From the NCBI RefSeq assembly GCF_018336975.1, contig NZ_CP025572.1, positions 1,812,949-1,876,948 on the forward strand: a stretch of 64,000 nt of DNA, given 5' to 3'. This document shows positions 25,253 to 33,276 of the stretch, one piece after another. Numbering within the stretch: position 1 is the first letter of the stretch; every line of letters begins with the position of its first letter. The notes beneath the pieces were generated by a model that did no database searches, was not told the DNA's origin, and saw only the letters and a list, made by a program, of their open reading frames with translations. Made by a program: the position numbers and the translations under genes. This DNA is from Marinomonas sp. CT5 (lineage in GTDB: Bacteria; Pseudomonadota; Gammaproteobacteria; Pseudomonadales; Marinomonadaceae).

Positions 25253-25762
25253 ATGACACTGGAAAGAAAAATAGCCAAAGTCTTTCAGTTAACGGATGAA
25301 AATTGGATGAAACATGCTAATCCGTGGAGTGTATATACGAGATATTCTGTTTTACCGTTAATTATATTGGCTTTCTGGAGTAGGGTATGGATAGGCTGGT
25401 GGTGCCTAATTCCAGGTTTAATTACTATTTTATGGATGTTCTTTAATCCGATTTTTTTCAATAAACCCCAATCAACAAAAAATTGGGCTTCTAAAGCCGT
25501 ACTTGGAGAAAGAGTTTATCTCAATCGAGACAAAGTAAAGATTCCAGGTATTCATATAACCCACTTGTATACCTTGCTTAATATTATTTCCTCATCGGGA
25601 ATGATTCTTTCAATTTGGGCGGTTATCTATTACTCCGTTTGGGGAGCCATACTCGGAACGGCACTGGCGTATTTGGGGAAGAGCTGGTACTTGGATCGTA
25701 TGGTTTGGTTATATGAATCAATGAAACTGGACAATGAAGAATATAAGAATTGGGAATATTAG
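25253..25762 (+). CDS. DUF6653 family membrane protein
   Basis: A 169-residue protein with four probable membrane helices: residues 31-45, 48-62, 105-125 and 127-145. The N-terminal MTLERKIAKVFQLTDENWMKHANPWSVYTRY and the C-terminal GKSWYLDRMVWLYE (in parts) fit the DUF6653 family, which has no known function. AAGGAAG precedes the ATG. The gene is the only intact cargo between the two direct repeats at 24564-24960 and 25829-26203, so it was probably brought in as an islet. No partner gene is evident. Confidence 0.75.
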   Translation: MTLERKIAKVFQLTDENWMKHANPWSVYTRYSVLPLIILAFWSRVWIGWWCLIPGLITILWMFFNPIFFNKPQSTKNWASKAVLGERVYLNRDKVKIPGIHITHLYTLLNIISSSGMILSIWAVIYYSVWGAILGTALAYLGKSWYLDRMVWLYESMKLDNEEYKNWEY

Positions 25763-25828
25763 CGGCTGAACAATAATCTATGCGATCTGGTGAACCTTCC
25801 CGTACTCTTTATCTGCCTCCAATTCATT

Positions 25829-25995
25829 AAACCCTTACGCTAAAAAGCAGGTCACGATAAGGCTTGATGAAGATACTGTTGAGTATTTTAAGGCGTTAGC
25901 GGATGACAAGGGTATTCCTTATCAAAGCTTAATACAATTTGTATTTAAGGGATTGTGCGCAGTCACACCGTGAACTCAAGATGGAGTGGCAATAA
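25829..25995 (+). pseudogene. Second, frameshifted copy of brnA
   Basis: The sequence repeats brnA from its fourteenth codon on but has no start codon, a 9-bp loss near the beginning and a one-base gain after AGCTTAAT that shifts the frame. It ends with the same GGCAATAA stop. It cannot encode a working antitoxin. Confidence 0.85.
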
Positions 25996-26203
25996 ACCAT
26001 CTTTATTCACTCCAAAAAGAACAGAGTCTGTTTAGGCGATTCAGACTCCAATCCTTCTTCTAGCTCTTCCTAATCACTGTACTGATCTTGACGTTTGTGT
26101 AAATAGGTAACTCACGGCTTGTGCCAATTTTGGGCTGACGTGTCCGCTGCGTAGCAGTGTCCAAAGTGGTTGTTTGGTTTCTGGGTGCTGGCTTAGCTCT
26201 GCG
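25829..26203. repeat. Direct repeat, copy B
   Basis: This is the partner of 24564-24960. It contains the broken brnA copy and runs into the 3' end of the intact DUF3549 gene, so copy B on the DUF3549 side is probably the resident one. Confidence 0.88.
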
Positions 26204-27159
26204 GCGATTTGCTTGAAAGCAATGTAGCCGTCTTCTCGGTGAGCCAGTTTTTCCATGATGATGCGCAGTAGCTGCGGGTTAAGACCTAACCAATGGGGGC
26301 ATTTTGCAGCGAGGGCTGCAATAGGGTGAAGGTCGTCATCGCGGCATTCAGTCAAGCTACCAAGTAGGCCAAACAAGGGTAAAAGCAGTTGGTCGTTTAA
26401 GTCTGCTCTAGATAAGGCACGTAGGTAGCTGGCTTGCATCAAGGCATCTTGCTCGGTTTGCAGTTTCTCGATCAAGGTATCTTGCAGCGGGCTAGCGAGT
26501 ACTTCATGTTCAAGGGCGTGACAAAGGGGGCTAACAACATGTTTGGGCGCTTGTTGAATGGCTTTTTGGATCAGTGCCTGATACTTGTTTTCATCCACTC
26601 TGGCAGCAAGTTCGGCTATGCCTTGTAGACCCAGTGTTTGCCAGCTGTCGTCATCTTGATTTAAGTCTGAAGAAAGGTATGTCACCACGTCATCAAAGTA
26701 GTGTGATGGCACTTTGTGAAGGTCTTTGCCTAGAATGGCGTGTAAACTTGCCATGCGTTCTTGATCGGGTTTGAAGGCGTAAGGGTTGTCTTCAAGGGCT
26801 TCTGATAGGCCTGCTTCTTCGCCTTTGTGTAATATTTTATCGACAATACTTTTGATAAAGTGATCTCGCGTGCCAAGGTTTAGGCAGCCCGTTTCGTCGA
26901 GTGGTAGTTTGATAAACCAGATAACACCTTGTTCTATGATGTCTTCTTTTTTGGCTTTACTGCCTTGTTCACTTCCCATGTTGAGTAGGCACGCCAACCA
27001 AGCGTGTTGACGAAATGGAAATGGGTAGGTTTGTTGTTTGCGGTCGAATTGGATCGCTTGTTGCGGGGTGATTTTGGTGATGTTGCGACCAATGTCATAG
27101 TAGCTTACATCACAACCGACCATGTCAAATAAGTCAGACAGAGATTCAATTTTGTTCAT
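26074..27159 (-). CDS. DUF3549 family protein
   Basis: A 361-residue soluble protein matching the DUF3549 family of gammaproteobacteria. The N-terminus (SLSDLFDMVGCDVSYYDIGR) and the FPFRQHAWLACLL segment are characteristic. From about residue 140 on, helical pairs resembling HEAT/ARM repeats are visible (LGLQGIAELAARVDE, ASYLRALSRADL). Function is unknown. It is divergent from the yqcC-DUF1853 pair with a 115-bp gap, and this association of DUF3549, YqcC and DUF1853 suggests shared ancestry rather than a proven common role. Its last 43 codons are duplicated at 24830-24961. Confidence 0.87.
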   Translation of the reverse strand: MNKIESLSDLFDMVGCDVSYYDIGRNITKITPQQAIQFDRKQQTYPFPFRQHAWLACLLNMGSEQGSKAKKEDIIEQGVIWFIKLPLDETGCLNLGTRDHFIKSIVDKILHKGEEAGLSEALEDNPYAFKPDQERMASLHAILGKDLHKVPSHYFDDVVTYLSSDLNQDDDSWQTLGLQGIAELAARVDENKYQALIQKAIQQAPKHVVSPLCHALEHEVLASPLQDTLIEKLQTEQDALMQASYLRALSRADLNDQLLLPLFGLLGSLTECRDDDLHPIAALAAKCPHWLGLNPQLLRIIMEKLAHREDGYIAFKQIAAELSQHPETKQPLWTLLRSGHVSPKLAQAVSYLFTQTSRSVQ

Positions 27160-27274
27160 GATAAAGTTATGGCTCTTGTTGCCGATAAGGGCGCTAGTGT
27201 ATGCCGTTATAGGTATGCTTGTATTTGTGATTTAACGTTGCGCTATCTTACCGTTTTTCAAAGGAGAAATCAGG

Positions 27275-27616
27275 TTGAAAGAAGCCTTTTCTGCCCATCA
27301 TGTGTTGGCGGATTTATTGATGGACTTGCAAATGGCAATGCAAGATTGCGAGGTTTGGGAGTGTGAGGCGCCATCTGAAGAGGCGTTGCAAAGTACAGAA
27401 CCCTTTTGTATTGATACGATGAATTTCGAGCAATGGTTGAGGTATGTGATGATTGAACGATTTAAAGCCATGTTAGCCTCGGGAAGCGATTTACCGGTGC
27501 GCTGTCATATTTCGCCTATGGCTGAGGAAGCGTTCAAAGATAAGCCAGCCGCGAAAGTCAGCAACGTAGTCACTTGTTTGAATCGTATTGATCAGCATTT
27601 GAGTGGTCATTTGTGA
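27275..27616 (+). CDS. yqcC: YqcC family protein
   Basis: A 113-residue protein of the YqcC (DUF446) family: a small all-helical protein often encoded next to the tRNA pseudouridine synthase truC, though not here. Seen: the N-terminal helix HHVLADLLMDLQMAMQDCEVW, the family motif FCIDTMNFEQWLRYVMIERF and a C-terminal helical hairpin. It begins with TTG at 27275, supported by AAGGAG at a suitable distance. It overlaps the next gene by 4 bp (GTGA), so the two are coupled. Function is unknown. Confidence 0.86.
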   Translation: MKEAFSAHHVLADLLMDLQMAMQDCEVWECEAPSEEALQSTEPFCIDTMNFEQWLRYVMIERFKAMLASGSDLPVRCHISPMAEEAFKDKPAAKVSNVVTCLNRIDQHLSGHL

Positions 27617-28476
27617 TAACGGATCGATGTCATCATCCATTGGTTAAAGATCTAGCTTGGCTGGTGGAAGGGCATTATATCGAGCGTGATTTTGATCTTC
27701 AGCCCTATTGGCTCGATGATGTGAATGAGCGTTTGTTATGGCTGGATAAACACCCAGACGCTATTGTTAGTGCCCTTGCTGCGTGTAAGTCGCATTTCCT
27801 TGGTAGTTATTTTGAAACCTTGTTTTCTTTTGCTATAGAGCAATTGTCGGTTTTGAAAATACACTTGGAACATTTTCAGATTGAAAGCGAAGGCAAAACT
27901 CTGGGTGAAGTGGACATGTTGGTGGAAACACCAGATGGTGAGCTTCATCAATTCGAGATAGCGATTAAGTTTTATTTGGAAAGACCGGATCTTTTTCCTC
28001 ATGATTGGATAGGGCCAAATAAAAATGACAGCTTGTTAAAAAAAGTCACTCGAGCCAGAGAGCATCAGTTGATCATTTTACAAACCAGTGAAGGTTCGGC
28101 GGCTATTGAGGCTATTGCAGAAGGGCGTAATCCACAGGCGAGTTTGCTGATTTTTGGTCGTTTATATGTATCTTTAGATAGTAAAGATAAAGTGATTGAA
28201 TGGCTAAATCAGATTGAGCATGGTGGTTGGATTCGAGTGTCTCAGGTGGCTTTATTAGCGCCATTTTTTTCTGACTTTTTTATTTTACAAAAGCCTCATT
28301 GGTTGTCTGTACCATGCATAAGTGATAATTTCCCTTTCAATTCTTTGCAATATGCCTACAATCTTGTGGGCGAATTCTTGTTTGATAGTCGACCAAAACA
28401 TGTTCTTTTGAAGCCGACTTTTAATACCACAGATCAAATATACCGCAATGTGTTTATTGTTCCCGATACATGGTGA
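27613..28476 (+). CDS. DUF1853 family protein
   Basis: A 287-residue protein of the DUF1853 family. Visible features are HPLVKDLAWLVEGHYIERDF at the N-terminus, the LGSYFETLFSFAIEQL segment and LGEVDMLVETPDGELHQFEIAIKFYL, whose spaced E-D-E-K pattern (EVD...EIAIKF) resembles the catalytic core of PD-(D/E)XK nucleases. That likeness is my inference from the pattern; DUF1853 has no established function. It starts at GTG 27613, coupled to yqcC. Confidence 0.82.
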   Translation: MITDRCHHPLVKDLAWLVEGHYIERDFDLQPYWLDDVNERLLWLDKHPDAIVSALAACKSHFLGSYFETLFSFAIEQLSVLKIHLEHFQIESEGKTLGEVDMLVETPDGELHQFEIAIKFYLERPDLFPHDWIGPNKNDSLLKKVTRAREHQLIILQTSEGSAAIEAIAEGRNPQASLLIFGRLYVSLDSKDKVIEWLNQIEHGGWIRVSQVALLAPFFSDFFILQKPHWLSVPCISDNFPFNSLQYAYNLVGEFLFDSRPKHVLLKPTFNTTDQIYRNVFIVPDTW

Positions 28477-28540
28477 AAGGTTCGACACAATAAAAGATCG
28501 AGATGTATAAACTGAATTCTATTAGTAGTATCTAAAATAA

Positions 28541-30538
28541 ATGACCGATTTCTCAACATTGCTACAAGCAAAAATGCCCCTTGCCGCTTGGGTTATAGAT
28601 ATAGAGCAATCTAGTGTGCCATGGTGTAATGTGGCAGCGGAAGCTCTATTGATTGATTCTTTAGGTGGCATTAAATCTGGGCAACGCGTGATTGGGGAAG
28701 AGCTCAAGTCGCGTATTTCCGCTTATTTGAATAACCAGAGAGACGGTAAAAGTTTACCCTTTAAATGGCTTTTTAAGGCACCAGATGGTGTTAAGTACAA
28801 TATAAAAGGCTCAGTTATTTCTTTAGATGAAGGTCGTAAAGGTATATCGGTCGAAGCGCATCCCGTTTCTATTTCTAAGGTAGCAGCTCAGTTTCCAGTC
28901 ACAGATAAACGTGATAAGAATTTATTGACGCAGTTCAAAACGCTTTCCTTCGCTATTTTTGACAGTAACGGACGTTTTGTTGAAGGTAGTAAGCATTTTG
29001 CCTCGCAATTTGGTGATATTACTCATGCTCGTGATTTGTTTGCTGTTTCTGGTGCGGCGAATAGCTTTATTCGCCGTATGACTGAGCAGCAGAATTTATC
29101 CCAAGAAATACGCCTTACTACGGAAAATGGTGTGCGGTGGCATAAAATAGAAGTTTCCTACCAACACGACAGCAATACGGTGTATTTGCTAACCCATGAT
29201 ATTCAGGAAGAAAGAGATCATGAAGTTGCTTTATACCGCCTTAATAATTACGACAGTCTAACCAGCTTACCCAATCGAAACTTACTTTATCAGCAATTAG
29301 AGAGTGCCTTGGTGAATGCACGTAAGCGCCATCGCCAGTTTGGTCTTTTGTATTTAGATTTGGATGGTTTTAAAGTCATTAATGATAACTTTGGTCATCG
29401 TGTTGGCGATGAGTTGATTCAGCGCGTTGCGGAGCGTATTCAGGATAGTATTCCACCGAACTCATGTTTATACCGTTTGGGTGGCGATGAGTTTGTAGTG
29501 GTTCTAGAAAATACTCAGTCTGTAAAGGAATTGGAGAATATTGCTCAAAGCATTATGCAAAATGCCAGTGAAACCTATCCGGTTGCGAAAATGGAAATGA
29601 TGATTACGGCTAGTATTGGCATTGCCAGTTATCCTCAACACGCCGCAGACGTGGATAATTTATTGAAAAATGCTGATGCTGCTATGTATCGAGCAAAATC
29701 GATGGGACATAATTTATTTTGTGTCTACGAAAATTATATGGCAGATAATATTAATGCCCATCTTACTTTAGGTGGTGGATTGCGTAAGGCGATAGAGGAA
29801 GAACAGTTTATTCTGCATTATCAGCCTAAAATCAGTCTTCCAGATGAGAAGGTCGTTGGAGCTGAAGCCTTGATTCGTTGGGTTCACCCTGAACTTGGTA
29901 TGATCAGACCCGATCAATTCATTCCTTTAGCTGAAGAAAGTGGCTTGATTCTTCCTTTGGGAGAATGGGTAATTCACCGTGCTTGTCGCCAATTAAAAGA
30001 GTGGCGAGAACTCGGCTTATCGCCAGTTAAATTATCGGTTAATTTATCTAGTCGCCAATTCATGCAATCAGATTTGGTCGATATGGTTGAACGAGTGCTA
30101 AAAGAAACAGGTGTTGATCCAGAATATCTTGAGCTTGAATTAACGGAAAGTATGTTAATGGCAGATGCACAACAATCGATAGAAAAGCTACACAGCTTTA
30201 GAGAGTTAGGTGTCACACTTTCCATCGACGATTTTGGCACAGGTTATTCGTCACTCGCTTATTTGAAAAAATTCCCAATACAAACATTAAAAATAGACCG
30301 GTCTTTTATTAATGATTTGGGGCTAGACAGTGATAATGATGCCATTGTTAAAGCCACCATTGCGATGGCGAGTAGTTTGAATTTGAAGGTCATAGCGGAA
30401 GGCGTAGAAAACCGATCACAAGTCGCTGTGCTTAATAAGTACCAATGCCAAGAAGTGCAAGGCTATCTTTTTTCAAAGCCCTTAAGCAATGAAGATTTTG
30501 TGGTTTATTTGAGTGAACGCAGCTTAGAAGAGGCTTAA
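28541..30538 (+). CDS. GGDEF-EAL protein (c-di-GMP turnover)
   Basis: A 665-residue cytosolic protein without signal or membrane segments. The first 225 residues look like two PAS-type sensor folds (LLQAKMPLAAWVIDIEQS...; SFAIFDSNGRFVEGS). A GGDEF domain follows with an intact GGDEF at 314-318 but no RxxD inhibitory site before it. The EAL domain begins near residue 410 with EAL at 442-444 and keeps ELELTES, DDFGTGYSS, LKIDRSF and AEGVEN, so phosphodiesterase activity is likely. Both catalytic motifs are intact. The ligand of the PAS-like region is unknown. It is a single gene between DUF1853 and rlmA. Confidence 0.94.
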   Translation: MTDFSTLLQAKMPLAAWVIDIEQSSVPWCNVAAEALLIDSLGGIKSGQRVIGEELKSRISAYLNNQRDGKSLPFKWLFKAPDGVKYNIKGSVISLDEGRKGISVEAHPVSISKVAAQFPVTDKRDKNLLTQFKTLSFAIFDSNGRFVEGSKHFASQFGDITHARDLFAVSGAANSFIRRMTEQQNLSQEIRLTTENGVRWHKIEVSYQHDSNTVYLLTHDIQEERDHEVALYRLNNYDSLTSLPNRNLLYQQLESALVNARKRHRQFGLLYLDLDGFKVINDNFGHRVGDELIQRVAERIQDSIPPNSCLYRLGGDEFVVVLENTQSVKELENIAQSIMQNASETYPVAKMEMMITASIGIASYPQHAADVDNLLKNADAAMYRAKSMGHNLFCVYENYMADNINAHLTLGGGLRKAIEEEQFILHYQPKISLPDEKVVGAEALIRWVHPELGMIRPDQFIPLAEESGLILPLGEWVIHRACRQLKEWRELGLSPVKLSVNLSSRQFMQSDLVDMVERVLKETGVDPEYLELELTESMLMADAQQSIEKLHSFRELGVTLSIDDFGTGYSSLAYLKKFPIQTLKIDRSFINDLGLDSDNDAIVKATIAMASSLNLKVIAEGVENRSQVAVLNKYQCQEVQGYLFSKPLSNEDFVVYLSERSLEEA

Positions 30539-30639
30539 AACGCAGAATTCGTTATGGTGAAGGAGTTTTTAATGTTTTGCTTGTTACTATTGCGGTATTC
30601 TTCTCGCTAAAGCGCCCATTAATAAATTAAAGGTACATT

Positions 30640-31497
30640 GTGTCGACGCTCGAAAACCTTTCTTGTCCTATAGATGCTGCGCCGTTAACGCGTGATCAAC
30701 GAAGCTTAACGTGCGAATATGGACATACTTATGATTTAGCTAAAACAGGCTATGTTAATCTTCTTCCAGTGCAAAATAAGCGTTCTAAAGACCCTGGCGA
30801 TAGCAAAGAAATGGTGATCGCAAGGCAAAACTTTTTGAATCAACAGCACTACTTTCCTATTGTTAACGCGATATTTGCGTCCTGGCCGAGAGAGCATTTA
30901 GTTAATGGAATGCGAATTCTTGATGCAGGTTGTGGGGAAGGTTATTACTTAAATGAAATGGGAAAGTCGTTAGCTGAGCAAGACATTGAAGCAGAACTTA
31001 CCGGTCTTGATATTTCAAAATGGGCCATCGTTGCTGCCAGTAAACGTGATAAAATGGTGAGTTGGGTGGTAGGGAGTAATGCCAGTTTACCTGTCCCCGA
31101 TGAGCGCTACGATGCGGTATTGTGTTTATTTGGCTTTCCCGTATTTAATGAATTTTCAAGAGTATTGACTGATGATGGTTTGATGCTACTTGTTGAGTCT
31201 GGCCCTAATCATCTTATTGAATTGCGCAAAATACTCTACCCATCCATTCATGACTATAAGCAAACTTTTTCTGATGGAATCGCTGGCTTTGATTTAGTTT
31301 CTGAGCAAGAAGAAACTTTTTCCTTTACCCTCGATTCGCAGGAAAAAATTCAAGATTTATTAAGTATGACGCCTCATATTCATAAAGCCTCATATGATGG
31401 TCGAGAAGCTCTAAAGCAGTTCGACTCTATTACTCTCACTGCGGACATAAAGCTTCGCTGGTATCGGAAGAATGTAAAGGAAGTGAGTCATGTCTAG
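30640..31497 (+). CDS. rlmA: 23S rRNA (guanine-745-N1)-methyltransferase RlmA
   Basis: A 285-residue SAM-dependent enzyme methylating G745 of 23S rRNA. The N-terminal zinc-binding region reads CPIDAAPL...CEYGHTYD, followed by the family hallmark KTGYVNLLPVQNKRSKDPGDS and a Rossmann methyltransferase core (RILDAGCGEGYYL). In E. coli the zinc ligands are Cys-x2-Cys...Cys-x3-His; here the second Cys is Asp (CPID), so the zinc site is altered. Start is GTG 30640. It overlaps the carbonic anhydrase gene by 8 bp. Confidence 0.94.
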   Translation: MSTLENLSCPIDAAPLTRDQRSLTCEYGHTYDLAKTGYVNLLPVQNKRSKDPGDSKEMVIARQNFLNQQHYFPIVNAIFASWPREHLVNGMRILDAGCGEGYYLNEMGKSLAEQDIEAELTGLDISKWAIVAASKRDKMVSWVVGSNASLPVPDERYDAVLCLFGFPVFNEFSRVLTDDGLMLLVESGPNHLIELRKILYPSIHDYKQTFSDGIAGFDLVSEQEETFSFTLDSQEKIQDLLSMTPHIHKASYDGREALKQFDSITLTADIKLRWYRKNVKEVSHV

Positions 31498-32125
31498 CCA
31501 TTTAGATGACCTTTTTAATAAGAATAGAGAGTGGGCTGCTAAGGTTACCGCGGAAGATCCAGAGTTTTTTTCGACCCTTTCTAAGCAACAAAAACCAGAG
31601 TATTTGTGGATTGGTTGTGCTGATAGCCGTGTTCCAGCCAATCAAATTGTTGATTTATTACCAGGTGAAGTGTTTGTTCATCGCAATATCGCTAATGTCG
31701 TAGTGCATACCGACTTAAACTGTTTATCAGTTATTCAGTTTGCAGTTGATGTGTTAAAAGTAAAGCACATCATGGTGGTGGGTCATTATGGCTGTGGTGG
31801 TATTAAGGCGGCCATGGGCACCGAAGAGCATGGCATGATCGATAATTGGCTACGTCATATCAAAGATGTTTACCGTTTACATCGTGTTGAACTTGATGCA
31901 ATAGCGGATGAGCATGTTCGATTTGATCGCATGTGTGAGCTCAATGTGGTCGAGCAAGTAGCTAATGTTTGCCAAAGCAGTATCGTACAAAATGCATGGA
32001 AAAATGGACAAGAGCTACATGTTCACGGTTGGTGTTACAGTATTGATAATGGTCATATTACAGACTTGAAAAGGACCGTTTCTAGTGCAGAAGAGTCTCA
32101 AGAGCAAATGAACAATAATATGTAG
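31490..32125 (+). CDS. can: Beta-class carbonic anhydrase
   Basis: A 211-residue cytosolic zinc enzyme interconverting CO2 and bicarbonate. The zinc ligands Cys43, Asp45 (in CADSRVP; Arg47 forms the catalytic dyad with Asp45), His99 and Cys102 (GHYGCGG) are all visible. Length and the C-terminal region match E. coli Can. It overlaps rlmA by 8 bp, so translation may be coupled, and ends before a strong terminator. Confidence 0.96.
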   Translation: MSSHLDDLFNKNREWAAKVTAEDPEFFSTLSKQQKPEYLWIGCADSRVPANQIVDLLPGEVFVHRNIANVVVHTDLNCLSVIQFAVDVLKVKHIMVVGHYGCGGIKAAMGTEEHGMIDNWLRHIKDVYRLHRVELDAIADEHVRFDRMCELNVVEQVANVCQSSIVQNAWKNGQELHVHGWCYSIDNGHITDLKRTVSSAEESQEQMNNNM

Positions 32126-32146
32126 GTGCATTTTAGCCAGTATTTT

Positions 32147-32193
32147 AAACAACAACGCCAGAACGGTAATAGGTTCTGGCGTTGTTGTTTTTA
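32147..32193. terminator. Terminator after carbonic anhydrase
   Basis: AAACAACAACGCCAGAAC and GTTCTGGCGTTGTTGTTT form a perfect 18-bp stem with A-run and T-run on its flanks. It probably also stops the convergent galactose mutarotase transcript. Confidence 0.92.
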
Positions 32194-32229
32194 GCTTTTG
32201 TTTTTAAGGTTTCGCTCTTATGTCTTTCA

Positions 32230-33213
32230 TTAAATAAATTCATACCGAGTGATTTGCTGGTAGGTCTCTTCGGGGGCTAATAATATTGGCGGAAAATGAG
32301 GCTGGTTTATTGCATCTGGCCAATGTTGGGCTTCGAGAGCAAGACCCGCGTAAGCTTCTAATGCACCTTGGTTAATATTAGATTCGGGTTCCAATTGAAT
32401 ATGACGACCGTCATAGACCTGTAGTCCCGGTTCGGTTGTTTGATAATGTAGTGTGAGTCCAGTGATAGGGGCTTTCAGTGTGGCGACCGTTTGTAGAGGT
32501 CGATGACTGATAAGAGAAAGACAAAAGTTTGTATCCAACCCCGGATAATCATCACGACCTATGGTTCTAAGCTCATGAAAATCAAAGGCACTGCCAGCGG
32601 TCTGAGTCACTTCACCGGTTGGGATAAGGCCATCATCCACAGGTAAATAATGGTCTGCTTGGATGCTCAGTTGATGATCCAGAATCGAGCCTTGACCATC
32701 AAGGTTTATATAACTGTGGCCAGCGAAGTTACAAATGGTCAGTTGATCGGTCGTCGCAGTGATTTCCATTTCTAATGCGCTGTCTATTAAGCGATAAAAA
32801 ACATTCACTTCCATGTTTCCTGGGTAGCCCATTTCACCATCGGCTAGAGTGGTTTGTAATTGAACCATGTCATTCGTTTGCTTGATGATAGACCAGTTTT
32901 TGCTGCCGGTACCATTTGGCCCACCGTGCAAATGATGAGCTTCAGGTATGGTTGGCGGTAATTGGTAAGTTTTTCCACCTATGACTGCATGACCTTTATT
33001 GGTTCGATTAGCAACGCGCCCAACCACAGCACCAAAGTATTTTGCCCCTTGAAGGTAGTCGCTTAGTTTTGGAGACCCTAAAAACAGTGAGTGCTCATAG
33101 CCATTTAAGTAAACGGATTGAATCGTCGCGCCCAATGTCAAAATAGACACTTTAAGGTGTGTGTTTTGCAGAGTAATCGATTGTACTTGGTTTAAATCTG
33201 GTGCGAGGTTCAC
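32230..33213 (-). CDS. galM: Aldose 1-epimerase (mutarotase)
   Basis: A 327-residue mutarotase of the GalM family that interconverts alpha and beta anomers of aldoses. Seen: VVGRVANRTNKGHA, the catalytic His region HHLHGGP, a second His in NFAGHSYINLDGQG, and a C-terminal acid region (IQLEPESNINQG). It is the last gene of the arabinoside operon, 63 bp after the substrate-binding protein gene, and probably opens the ring form released by the arabinofuranosidase or ready for the next enzyme. Confidence 0.93.
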   Translation of the reverse strand: MNLAPDLNQVQSITLQNTHLKVSILTLGATIQSVYLNGYEHSLFLGSPKLSDYLQGAKYFGAVVGRVANRTNKGHAVIGGKTYQLPPTIPEAHHLHGGPNGTGSKNWSIIKQTNDMVQLQTTLADGEMGYPGNMEVNVFYRLIDSALEMEITATTDQLTICNFAGHSYINLDGQGSILDHQLSIQADHYLPVDDGLIPTGEVTQTAGSAFDFHELRTIGRDDYPGLDTNFCLSLISHRPLQTVATLKAPITGLTLHYQTTEPGLQVYDGRHIQLEPESNINQGALEAYAGLALEAQHWPDAINQPHFPPILLAPEETYQQITRYEFI

Positions 33214-33236
33214 GAAAGTATCCTTTTCAAATAAAA

Positions 33237-33252
33237 GGGGGCCAAAGCCCCC
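33237..33252 (-). other. Intercistronic hairpin between sugar-binding protein gene and galM
   Basis: GGGGGC and GCCCCC pair perfectly around CAAA, without a proper T-run. Such hairpins after binding-protein genes commonly protect the upstream mRNA and lower expression of the next gene; that role is inferred. Confidence 0.6.
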
Positions 33253-33276
33253 AGAAAGCTTAGCTGCATAAATAAA

